Shown piece after piece: positions 6,439 to 12,905 of a DNA stretch of 13,071 nt (position 1 is the stretch's first letter; each line of letters starts with the position of its first letter). Both the position numbers and the translations under genes were made by a program. The notes below the pieces were generated by a model. That model saw nothing but the letters and a program-made list of their open reading frames with translations. It ran no database searches and was not told where the DNA came from. The stretch is from URNF01 sp045543675 (lineage in GTDB: Bacteria; Bacillota; Clostridia; Oscillospirales; Acutalibacteraceae), in the NCBI GenBank assembly GCA_045543675.1, contig JAZPXM010000079.1:1-13071 (forward strand), given 5' to 3'.

Positions 6439-7985
6439 AAAGAGAAGACGATCACAGCACCTTTGATGCAGAACAGGAAATTTTGTCCATACTTAGCCAG
6501 GTGCATACAAGAAAGCCGCAAGAAGAAGCCGAACCGTCTCCTACCGAGGAGGAAAGTGCTGTTCAGACGGACATTCCCGTAGCCCCCGATGCTCCTGCTA
6601 TGCCTGTCGCCGATATTCCTTTGATTCTGTCACCCGACGTCGACGAGCAACCGACAGCGCTAAAGCTGTCGCATAAGCGCAGAGCCGCCGCACCCGCTCA
6701 TGTTGCGCAAACAGAACCCCTTGTTACCGATACCACGAGTGAAACGTCTGTCGAAGAGTCTCCGTTTGCAAAGATCGGTAGAGGCATTTGCGGTCTTTTC
6801 CCCAAAAAGGGAGATGCCGTTTCGGAATGTGTCAGAAAATGCATTTTCTTGTTTTCTCTTGTAGTATTCCTGGTATCGCTGGGTTTTCTCACCTACTATA
6901 TGGTGATAGAGCCCAACGAAGTCAACAAAGAAAACGACAGTTACGCGTCTTTGTTTAACGATACCGACGGCAACAATAAAGCCGAGACCAACAGTGAAAC
7001 CCAAAGTATCCAGTCTTCTTTCCGACAGTTACACAAAATCAACAAGGATATTGCAGGTTGGCTGGCATACAACTCAACCGACAGCGATAAATTTATGCGT
7101 ATTAACCTGCCGGTTGTTTGGAGCGGTGATAACGACACGTATCTTCACCGCGGTTTTGACGGCAAATACAGCCGCAGCGGCACCTTGTTCTTTGAACAAA
7201 GTAACATCATTAAAGAAGGCGTTTCCAATAAGGTGACCATTATATACGGTCACAATATGGCAAGTGGTACTATGTTTGCGCCGCTCAACAAGGTAATAGG
7301 CAACGTATACCGTGCACGTTCTGCCGCCACGTTTAATTTAGACACCTTATATGACAGCGGTCAATATAAAGTATTTGCCGTTGTTATCAGTGACGAGGGC
7401 GCGGATGCCGCACATCGCTTTGGCTATTTACGTACCGCTTTTGCCGATGACGACGATTTTATGAGCTATGTTGACGAATTACGCGCCCGTTCGTTGTTTG
7501 ATTATCCCGTAGACGTGCAACCCAATGACGAGTTGGTCATTCTCTCCACCTGCACGAACAAAAGTCAGGTAAAGGTTGCGGACGGCAGATGTGCCATTAT
7601 TGCCCGCCGTGTACGCGACGGTGAAAACACAACTACCGACACCGCTAAAATCGTCAAAAACGACGACGTGATTATGCCGTATGCGTGGTACACCGCGCAG
7701 GATTTGACGCCGCATGCTTTCTATACGCAAGACGATTTTGTTGTGCCGGAAACGGACAACAGTACCACCACAGCCACCACGGGTGATACCGGCACTACCG
7801 ACACCGATACGACTACCACGCAAACAACGACGGCAAACACCACAGAAAACGGCACCACCGATTCTGCAACGACAACGACGCAAACGACCGTCGGTACAAC
7901 AACCGAAACTGTCGCAACTACGCAGACAACCGCCGATGTGACCGAAAACACCACCACAAGCACAGAAACGAATACAACATCATAA
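6435..7985 (+). CDS. Class B sortase, membrane-anchored, with intact triad and Thr-rich tail
   Basis: A 516-aa type II membrane protein. Order: an acidic, Pro/Glu-rich cytoplasmic segment (1-110), a basic stretch, one transmembrane helix (about 136-157), an extracellular class B sortase domain (about 195-397), then a Thr-rich tail (about 441-516). The catalytic set is present: His273 in IIYGHNM, Cys373 in ILSTCTN, and Arg385 just before the last strand. Family knowledge: class B sortases cleave sorting signals and attach proteins to peptidoglycan or pili. The protein is roughly twice the usual SrtB length because of its two end extensions. No LPxTG/NPQTN-type substrate gene lies in the window, so its substrate is unknown. 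The ATG overlaps the desulfurase TGA (ATGA) with AAGGAG 8 nt upstream, so the genes are co-translated. The next gene, thiI, starts 10 nt after its stop. Confidence 0.9.
   Translation: MKREDDHSTFDAEQEILSILSQVHTRKPQEEAEPSPTEEESAVQTDIPVAPDAPAMPVADIPLILSPDVDEQPTALKLSHKRRAAAPAHVAQTEPLVTDTTSETSVEESPFAKIGRGICGLFPKKGDAVSECVRKCIFLFSLVVFLVSLGFLTYYMVIEPNEVNKENDSYASLFNDTDGNNKAETNSETQSIQSSFRQLHKINKDIAGWLAYNSTDSDKFMRINLPVVWSGDNDTYLHRGFDGKYSRSGTLFFEQSNIIKEGVSNKVTIIYGHNMASGTMFAPLNKVIGNVYRARSAATFNLDTLYDSGQYKVFAVVISDEGADAAHRFGYLRTAFADDDDFMSYVDELRARSLFDYPVDVQPNDELVILSTCTNKSQVKVADGRCAIIARRVRDGENTTTDTAKIVKNDDVIMPYAWYTAQDLTPHAFYTQDDFVVPETDNSTTTATTGDTGTTDTDTTTTQTTTANTTENGTTDSATTTTQTTVGTTTETVATTQTTADVTENTTTSTETNTTS
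7755..7982 (+). repeat. Thr-rich low-complexity tail of the sortase (coding)
   Basis: Encodes about 76 residues (441-516), more than half threonine, with the unit TTTTQTT appearing twice and ATTQTT once. It uses mixed ACC/ACA/ACG codons, so it is kept as protein rather than by slippage of a single trinucleotide. By topology it is outside the cell. Such tails are typical of O-glycosylated or wall-spanning linkers (inference). The antisense strand is a misleading Val-rich open frame. Confidence 0.85.
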
Positions 7986-7995
7986 GGAAAACAAT

Positions 7996-9171
7996 ATGAA
8001 CGACTTACAGGAAATTTTACTCATAAAAAACGGTGAGTTAGCGTTAAAAGGGCTTAATCGCGGAACATTTGAAGCGATTTTGGTAAAAAATCTCAAATAC
8101 CGTTTGAGACGGCTGGGACATTTTGAAATACGCAAAGCGCAATCCACCGTATATATCACCCCCACCGACAGTAATGCCGATATGGATGCGGCTGTAGAAG
8201 CGGTTTCCCGTGTATTCGGAATTGCGGCATTTTCCCGCGCGTGCGTTGTCGAAAAAGACATCGTCGCCATCGGGGATGCGGCTATCCGCTATCTGGAAAA
8301 CGACCTTTCGATTGCAGGTACATTCAAGGTGGAAGCCAAGCGCGCCGACAAGGCATTTGCGCTCACTTCCCCCGAGATCTGTCGTGAAATCGGCGGCAGA
8401 ATTTTAGAGGCATATCCCCATTTGACCGTGGATGTGCATAATCCGGATATTACCGTATACGTGGAGATCCGCGATTTCGGTGCTTATGTACACGCACCGC
8501 AATTACCCGGTGCGGGCGGTATGCCCGTTGGCACGGGCGGCAAATGCGGCATTCTCATTTCAGGTGGTATCGATTCCCCCGTTGCCGCCTATATGATGGC
8601 AAAACGCGGCATCGAACTGGTAGGTATTCATTTTGCTTCGCCACCGTACACCAGTGAGCGCGCCGAGCAGAAAGTCATCGACTTATTAAAACAAGTATCG
8701 CTGTATGCAGGACACATTCCGCTGCATATTGTACCGTTTACACATATTCAGGAGGAAATTCAGAAAAACTGTCCCGAAGAGTATTTTACACTCATTATGC
8801 GGCGGTTTATGATGCGTCTTTCCTGCCGCATTGCCAAAGAAATGGGATGCGGTGCGTTGGTTACGGGCGAAAGTGTCGGTCAGGTTGCCAGTCAAACCAT
8901 TCCTGCGCTTGCCTGCACCGATGCGGTAGCAGATATGCCCGTATTCCGTCCCGTTATCGGTATGGATAAAGAAGAAATCATCCGTATTTCCCGCAAAATT
9001 GATACCTTTGATATTTCGATACAGCCGTTTGAAGATTGCTGTACCGTCTTTACCCCGCGTCATCCGTGTACCCGTCCGAAGATCTCCGCTGTAGAACAAG
9101 CGGAAAGCGTTTTGGATATCGCCGCCTTAGAGCAGGAAGCGATGTCGGGGATTCGCACCATTCGTTTATAA
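7996..9171 (+). CDS. thiI: tRNA 4-thiouridine synthase ThiI (no rhodanese domain)
   Basis: Adenylates U8 of tRNA and transfers sulfur to make 4-thiouridine, a near-UV sensor base; related ThiI proteins also supply sulfur for thiazole synthesis. 391 aa: N-terminal ferredoxin-like part with KNGELALKG (11-19), a THUMP domain (about 60-165), and a PP-loop ATPase domain with SGGIDSP (189-195). Cys348/Cys349 in EDCCTVF sit where the PP-loop-domain catalytic cysteine of E. coli ThiI lies. The C-terminal rhodanese domain of enteric ThiI is absent, as in B. subtilis, where the desulfurase delivers sulfur directly; the desulfurase at 5281 is the obvious partner. AAGGA lies 7 nt before the ATG. It is separated from its partner by the sortase gene, which is unusual. 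Confidence 0.96.
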   Translation: MNDLQEILLIKNGELALKGLNRGTFEAILVKNLKYRLRRLGHFEIRKAQSTVYITPTDSNADMDAAVEAVSRVFGIAAFSRACVVEKDIVAIGDAAIRYLENDLSIAGTFKVEAKRADKAFALTSPEICREIGGRILEAYPHLTVDVHNPDITVYVEIRDFGAYVHAPQLPGAGGMPVGTGGKCGILISGGIDSPVAAYMMAKRGIELVGIHFASPPYTSERAEQKVIDLLKQVSLYAGHIPLHIVPFTHIQEEIQKNCPEEYFTLIMRRFMMRLSCRIAKEMGCGALVTGESVGQVASQTIPALACTDAVADMPVFRPVIGMDKEEIIRISRKIDTFDISIQPFEDCCTVFTPRHPCTRPKISAVEQAESVLDIAALEQEAMSGIRTIRL

Positions 9172-9175
9172 AACA

Positions 9176-9194
9176 TCCTTTCAGGCGGAAAGGA
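9176..9194 (+). promoter_or_regulatory. Hairpin sequestering the Shine-Dalgarno of the CinA fusion
   Basis: TCCTTTC (9176-9182) and GAAAGGA (9188-9194) form a perfect 7-bp stem around the loop AGGCG. The right arm contains six of the seven bases of the AAAGGAG ribosome binding site (9189-9195) for the ATG at 9204. The hairpin starts 5 nt after the thiI stop. A ribosome finishing thiI would melt it, so translational coupling of the fusion to thiI is plausible. Structure inferred from base pairing only. Confidence 0.5.
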
Positions 9195-9203
9195 GATGAC
9201 CGT

Positions 9204-10829
9204 ATGACCGCCGCGCAAGTTGTTACTCTCTTGAAAGAAAAACAGATTACCGTCGCAACCGCCGAATCCTGCACGGCAGGTCTGCTGTCTGCGGCTATTA
9301 CCGCCGTTTCAGGCGCTTCTTCGGTGTTTGAGTGCGGTATTTCTGCGTATTCTGCTGAAATCAAACACGGTATTTTGGGTGTTCCCACCGATATTTTAGA
9401 ACAGTACGGCACCGTCAGTAACGAAACCGCCGCCGCTATGGCAGACGGTGTGCGTCGTATTGCAGGCAGTACGATAGGCGTCTCTATTACAGGTGTTGCA
9501 GGTCCGAATGAGACCGAAGGCAAACCTGTCGGCAGGGTGCACATTGCACTTGCCAACGAAACGCGGGTATGGTTACAGACATTAACTCCCGACCCTACCT
9601 TATCCAGAGATGCCATTCGTGAAAAAGCGGTCACAACCGCTTTGGAAATGGTTGCAACGTTTGCAGATGCTTATCCTACGTTGTGTGCAGGCAGTCTCCC
9701 GCTTACGCCCGCAACCGTACAAGAAGTTGTTATCCCGTCCGCGCCCGTACAACCGCGCCGCCGTTTTCTTGCAGTGTTATTACCGTGGAAAGGTGACACG
9801 GTCAAGCAATGGGTCATAAAAACACTTTGTTGGCTCGTTATTGTCGGACTGCTGATTGCTGGCGGTTTTGGTGTTTACCGTCTTGCCACCTTATCGGAAA
9901 ACAAATCTCTTTACAGCGGCTTACAGAATATGTATGTGGATTTGGAAACCGAAAATCAAAGCAACAAAGATGTGTTATCTCGCTTTGATTCGTTATATAT
10001 GCAAAACGCTGATATCGGCGGTTGGCTATGTATTGACGGTACCGCTATTAACTACCCTGTTATGAAAAATGCCGGTAGCGATTATTACGCCACCCACAAT
10101 TTCCGCCAGGAATATTCCGTATACGGTGCACCGTTTTTTGACGAGAGAAACAATCTAATGTCTGCTGCCGCTCAAAACAAGGTGCTTATCATATACGGCA
10201 ATAACACGGGAGACGGACAGATGTTTTCCGAACTTACCGATTATCGCAAAATGGAGTTCTTCAAACAACACACCACGGTAGAAATGAGCACACTTTTCTC
10301 TGCTGATAAGTGGCTCGTTTTCGGTGTGATGGTAGTAGACCCCAATGAAATTAACGCCTTTGAGTATACCGATATCACCTTTGAAAACGAACAAGCGTTT
10401 ACACAGTATATTTCCGATATTGAAAAACGGTCTCTGTATAAGACCGACACAACCATTACAACAACAGACGATATCTTACTATTGGTCACAGATGCCGAAG
10501 AAGAATACGGATTTGAAGGCGCGAAACTGATTGTGGCATGCAGAAAGTTTCGTGACGGTGAAGTACCGGTCGAAACAATACAGGTATCCCGTAATGCCAC
10601 CGTGTTAATGCCGCGAAAATGGGTGTATATGCATCGTGGCAGCACCACAAAGCGTACCACTGTTAGCACAACCACTAATGCTGTGCCGTCTGTCACAACC
10701 GGCTATACTGTAGCAACCACCCAAACAAGCCAAACTACACCGCCTACCGACAGTACAACAACCACTATAACCGACGTTGAACAAACAACAACTACCACAA
10801 CGGGGACGGCAATAACAACAACCGAATAA
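9204..10829 (+). CDS. CinA-C/PncC domain fused to a transmembrane, catalytically dead class B sortase
   Basis: One 541-aa frame with two unrelated domains. Residues 1-158 are a CinA C-terminal (PncC, nicotinamide-mononucleotide amidohydrolase type) domain: AESCTAG (20-26), SGASSVFECGISAYS (36-50), K..LGV (54-60), ITGVAGP (95-101) and KPVGRVHIAL (107-116). A Pro/basic linker (PRRRF 184-188) leads to one transmembrane helix (about 205-227), then an extracellular class B sortase fold (about 255-455) and a Thr-rich tail (480-541). Aligned with the sortase at 6435, the active-site His is Asn333, Cys is Asp430 and Arg is Lys441, while the flanking INxPV, NKVxIIYG and FRDGE blocks are kept. The CinA N-terminal MoaB-like domain is absent. 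The start at 9204 has AAAGGAG 8 nt upstream; a longer reading from 9036 would overlap thiI by 136 nt. Transpeptidation is ruled out by the missing residues; a binding or sensing role for the outer domain is inference. Confidence 0.9.
   Translation: MTAAQVVTLLKEKQITVATAESCTAGLLSAAITAVSGASSVFECGISAYSAEIKHGILGVPTDILEQYGTVSNETAAAMADGVRRIAGSTIGVSITGVAGPNETEGKPVGRVHIALANETRVWLQTLTPDPTLSRDAIREKAVTTALEMVATFADAYPTLCAGSLPLTPATVQEVVIPSAPVQPRRRFLAVLLPWKGDTVKQWVIKTLCWLVIVGLLIAGGFGVYRLATLSENKSLYSGLQNMYVDLETENQSNKDVLSRFDSLYMQNADIGGWLCIDGTAINYPVMKNAGSDYYATHNFRQEYSVYGAPFFDERNNLMSAAAQNKVLIIYGNNTGDGQMFSELTDYRKMEFFKQHTTVEMSTLFSADKWLVFGVMVVDPNEINAFEYTDITFENEQAFTQYISDIEKRSLYKTDTTITTTDDILLLVTDAEEEYGFEGAKLIVACRKFRDGEVPVETIQVSRNATVLMPRKWVYMHRGSTTKRTTVSTTTNAVPSVTTGYTVATTQTSQTTPPTDSTTTTITDVEQTTTTTTGTAITTTE
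10641..10826 (+). repeat. Thr-rich low-complexity tail of the CinA-sortase fusion (coding)
   Basis: Encodes residues 480-541, dominated by Thr with Ser, Gln and Pro. It resembles the tail of the active sortase in composition and in location, directly after the sortase fold, but not residue by residue. No LPxTG or terminal hydrophobic segment is present, so it is not a sorting signal. Confidence 0.8.
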
Positions 10830-10836
10830 AAAAATA

Positions 10837-10868
10837 ACGGTTCGGAATTTTCCGAACCGTCATTTTTT
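10837..10868. terminator. Bidirectional rho-independent terminator
   Basis: ACGGTTCGGAA (10837-10847) and TTCCGAACCGT (10850-10860) are perfect inverted repeats; the innermost pairs would open to give a 9-bp stem with a 6-nt loop. A T-run (10863-10868) follows on the plus strand, and an A-run (10828-10834) serves as the T-run for leftward transcripts. It ends both the cysteine desulfurase operon and the convergent phosphatase gene, whose stop codon (10867-10869) overlaps the plus-strand T-tract. Confidence 0.93.
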
Positions 10869-11481
10869 ATTTATCCCAAGGAATCATACACAATGCTTCT
10901 GCCACCGGTTCCCGCATCCACAAAGACGGCGTAATACGCAGTGTAAAACCGTTACCGGGATTGACAACACAATCGCCCATAGACAATTTCGGCAATGCAT
11001 AGGTCATCATCAGCATCATAATTACGCCGCCGTGAGTACACACCACCGCCTCGGTCTCTCCCGAACGCAACAAATCTTCTACCACCGCTTCAAAAGCGGC
11101 ACAAACACGTTCTCCAAACGCTTTGGTGGATTCGCCGCCGGGTATCTCACCGGCGGTACCTTCCATCCATTCCGCGAAAGCGGTGTCGTTTTTCAACTGT
11201 GCGATACTTTTATTTTCCCAATCACCGAAATCACATTCGGTCAGCCCTTCCACCGTTCTCACCTGTACACCGGGATACAGTACTTCCATCGTCTGTTTAC
11301 AACGGGTGAGCGGTGCCGAATAAAACCGTGCCGCGCCGGGATACACCATTGTTTCTTTCATATCCAACAATTCACGCAAACCTTCGGGGGACAACGGCAG
11401 GTCGGTACGTCCGATATACCGCCCTTCGGTGTTCGCGGCGGTTTTCCCATGCCGAATTAGATGAATTTTGTAAGTTTTCAT
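10867..11481 (-). CDS. Histidine phosphatase family protein (phosphoglycerate mutase-like)
   Basis: A 204-aa member of the histidine phosphatase superfamily. The phosphohistidine motif is LIRHGKT (8-14, His11), Arg60 lies in SAPLTRCKQT, the acid/base Glu82 is in LTECDFGDWE, and the second catalytic His150 is in CTHGGV. Family knowledge: these short cofactor-independent-looking enzymes include alpha-ribazole-phosphate phosphatase (CobC), broad-specificity phosphatases and GpmB-like proteins. The ECDFGDWEN segment is shared with CobC-type members, but no cobalamin genes are nearby, so the substrate is left open. AGGAGGA (11489-11495) lies 7 nt upstream of the start. It is transcribed alone, convergent with the CinA-fusion operon and divergent from the XRE regulator with which it shares an overlapping promoter region. 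Confidence 0.9.
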   Translation of the reverse strand: MKTYKIHLIRHGKTAANTEGRYIGRTDLPLSPEGLRELLDMKETMVYPGAARFYSAPLTRCKQTMEVLYPGVQVRTVEGLTECDFGDWENKSIAQLKNDTAFAEWMEGTAGEIPGGESTKAFGERVCAAFEAVVEDLLRSGETEAVVCTHGGVIMMLMMTYALPKLSMGDCVVNPGNGFTLRITPSLWMREPVAEALCMIPWDK

Positions 11482-11498
11482 AAAAAAATCCTCCTATT

Positions 11499-11530
11499 TG
11501 TTGCAATTTGACGGTTTACAAATTGTAACA
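11499..11530. promoter_or_regulatory. Candidate operator: 12-bp-arm dyad over the divergent promoters
   Basis: TGTTGCAATTTG (11499-11510) and CAAATTGTAACA (11519-11530) are inverted repeats matching at 11 of 12 positions, with an 8-nt spacer. The dyad covers the -35 box of the rightward promoter and the expected transcript start of the leftward one, so a bound protein could affect both genes. The adjacent XRE regulator is the natural candidate to bind it (inference). Confidence 0.65.
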
Positions 11531-11543
11531 TTTAGTATATAAT
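11515..11543 (+). promoter_or_regulatory. Promoter of the XRE regulator gene
   Basis: TTTACA (11515-11520) and a perfect TATAAT (11538-11543) with a 17-base spacer, predicting a start near 11550 and a leader of about 39 nt. The -35 box lies inside the dyad at 11499-11530. Confidence 0.75.
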
Positions 11544-11561
11544 AATTAAACGCTCTGTAAA
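11534..11561 (-). promoter_or_regulatory. Promoter of the histidine phosphatase gene
   Basis: On the minus strand TTTACA (11556-11561) and TATACT (11534-11539) are separated by 16 bases. The -10 box overlaps the rightward -10 box by two bases, so polymerase could occupy only one promoter at a time. The predicted start near 11527 lies within the right arm of the dyad. Confidence 0.55.
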
Positions 11562-11588
11562 TTTTATGGTTATGAAAGAGGTATTCGT

Positions 11589-12281
11589 ATGAACAACACC
11601 TTTCCCCGTATGATTACGCTTTTGCGCAAAGAACAGGGAATCAGTCAAAAGAAAGCCGCCGCAGATCTCGGTGTTTCGCAGGCGTTGCTTTCCCATTACG
11701 AAAAAGGTATCCGAGAATGCGGTCTCGACTTTGTTGTGCGTATTGCGGATTATTACGGTGTATCATGTGACTACCTGCTTGGCCGTACTGCTGACAAGAG
11801 CGGTACGATGATTGCGGTGGAAGATATTCCGGATAATGACCCCGCCATTCAGGACAGCCGTATGCGCGGCGGTGTTTTACCTGTTTTGAATAAAAAACTG
11901 GTTATCAATTCGTTGCATATTCTGTTTGATATGTTACAGACCTGCAACAACAAAGCGTTAACCGCAGACGTGTCTGAGGCACTGACTATGACGGTGTACG
12001 CATTGTTCCGCCAGATTTACGCCGCCAACCCGAAAAACCCCGCCGCAATGTTCTCGGTGGACAAGTACCTATTCCAATCTGCCGCCATCGGCGAAATCAG
12101 TAAATGCATTGCCCGTACGGGTGAGTTGGCTCGCGGCAAAACCATTAACGGTTTAGAAGGCGTTAAAGCGGAAGATCTACCCAACATTCTGCCGGATGAT
12201 ATTGTCAAGCAGTACCCGATGTTTGCAACATCGTTATTAAATCTTCTGCGCAATGCGGAAAACCACATTCAAAGCAACTAA
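11589..12281 (+). CDS. XRE-family helix-turn-helix regulator with uncharacterised helical C-terminal domain
   Basis: A 230-aa protein. Residues 8-65 are a Cro/CI-type helix-turn-helix: MITLLRKEQGISQKKAAADLG, then VSQALLSHYEKGIR with the recognition helix, and a closing DYYGVSCDYLLGR, typical of Firmicutes XRE proteins. The remaining 165 residues look mostly helical and hydrophobic in phase (for example 105-145 and 155-185) with no motif I recognise; they could serve dimerisation or ligand binding. There is no metallopeptidase HExxH motif and no transmembrane segment. The start has AAGAGG about 7 nt upstream. It has its own promoter, is divergent from the histidine phosphatase, and sits beside a dyad suited to autoregulation. 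It ends at a bidirectional terminator, so it is monocistronic. The DNA-binding role is secure; target and signal are unknown. Confidence 0.85.
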   Translation: MNNTFPRMITLLRKEQGISQKKAAADLGVSQALLSHYEKGIRECGLDFVVRIADYYGVSCDYLLGRTADKSGTMIAVEDIPDNDPAIQDSRMRGGVLPVLNKKLVINSLHILFDMLQTCNNKALTADVSEALTMTVYALFRQIYAANPKNPAAMFSVDKYLFQSAAIGEISKCIARTGELARGKTINGLEGVKAEDLPNILPDDIVKQYPMFATSLLNLLRNAENHIQSN

Positions 12282-12293
12282 AAATATGTACAT

Positions 12294-12327
12294 AAAAAAC
12301 TGCCTTTCGGCAGTTTTTTATTTTTTC
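12294..12327. terminator. Bidirectional rho-independent terminator
   Basis: AAAAAACTGCC (12294-12304) and GGCAGTTTTTT (12309-12319) are perfect inverted repeats around the loop TTTC. The G/C core with flanking A- and T-runs works on both strands; more T's follow to 12326. It ends the XRE gene and the convergent membrane-protein gene, whose stop codon (12318-12320) lies inside it. Confidence 0.93.
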
Positions 12328-12863
12328 TGTTTTTTCCCCTCAGGCGGACAAATCATAATGGATAACACAAACAATACCAACGCCACTGCGCCGAGCAATA
12401 CGCTTTTCATCCAAAACTTTATTTCAATAACATATGCAATAATAAGACCGCAGGATACCACGTTCAACAGAGACAGTACGCGGATCATCCAAACGTCGAT
12501 TTTCGCGTTATGCGTTGCCGCTAACGCCGCCGCAGGCAATACTACCGTCGCAAAAAGTAACAACGAAAAGTATTCGGTGTGGAAGTGTCCCATACACGCC
12601 ACAACGATGCAAAGCACAGGCACAGCGGCGGCAAATACTACCGTATACCCACGAGTAGCCACCCGCGCAACGGTATGTTTCCAGCAAAGTGCAGGTACAC
12701 AAACCAGTACCGCCGCCAATAGCGGTAACAAAAGAGATACCATATTTAAAAGCGCAGGTACAACCGCGGCAATACCCGCAAATACCACCAACATTTTCCT
12801 ATACAGTTCCAACGCTTCAGGGCGTTCTTTACGTAATGCCATATTTTCCTCCGTGCGAGACAT
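12318..12863 (-). CDS. Multi-pass membrane protein of unknown function
   Basis: I do not recognise the family. The 181 residues begin with a charged cytoplasmic segment (1-22), followed by about six predicted hydrophobic helices (roughly 25-43, 44-60, 73-91, 97-116, 126-148, 152-171) and a Lys-rich end (GKKQKK). This places both termini inside by the positive-inside rule. No catalytic or transport motif is visible. Two starts are possible: ATG at 12863 with AGGAG 7 nt upstream, or ATG at 12842 with GGAGG 5 nt upstream. The promoter predicted at 12877-12905 would start transcription almost on the first ribosome binding site, which favours 12842 if that promoter is the real one; the longer form is listed. 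It is convergent with the XRE gene and shares its terminator. Confidence 0.75.
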   Translation of the reverse strand: MSRTEENMALRKERPEALELYRKMLVVFAGIAAVVPALLNMVSLLLPLLAAVLVCVPALCWKHTVARVATRGYTVVFAAAVPVLCIVVACMGHFHTEYFSLLLFATVVLPAAALAATHNAKIDVWMIRVLSLLNVVSCGLIIAYVIEIKFWMKSVLLGAVALVLFVLSIMICPPEGKKQKK

Positions 12864-12876
12864 AGAATTCTCCTAC

Positions 12877-12905
12877 AGTATACAACATACCGTTCTAAAA
12901 ATCAA
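12877..12905 (-). promoter_or_regulatory. Candidate promoter of the membrane protein gene
   Basis: On the minus strand TTGATT (12900-12905) and TATACT (12877-12882) with a 17-base spacer. The predicted start is near 12870, only about 7 nt before the upstream ATG. Consensus match only. Confidence 0.45.

Noticed and set aside
7721..7963. Minus-strand 80-residue Val-rich open frame resembling a membrane peptide
   Set aside because: It is the antisense of the Thr-rich tail of the sortase; threonine codons read backwards give valine and related codons. There is no ribosome binding site or promoter.
9036..9203. N-terminal extension of the CinA fusion to 9036
   Set aside because: It would overlap thiI by 136 nt and add 56 residues unlike CinA; the ATG at 9204 has a strong ribosome binding site and gives the family N-terminus.
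9050..9634. Minus-strand 194-residue open frame
   Set aside because: It is antisense to the end of thiI and the CinA domain, both of which have conserved motifs on the plus strand.
6435..10829. Possible sortase substrate (LPxTG-type) encoded in the window
   Set aside because: No protein here ends with a sorting motif, hydrophobic helix and basic tail. The Thr-rich tails lack all three.
9204..10829. CinA fusion as a pseudogene or frameshift artefact
   Set aside because: The frame is continuous, both domains keep family motifs outside the sortase active site, topology is consistent, and it has its own ribosome binding site. Loss of exactly the catalytic residues looks like selected repurposing rather than decay.
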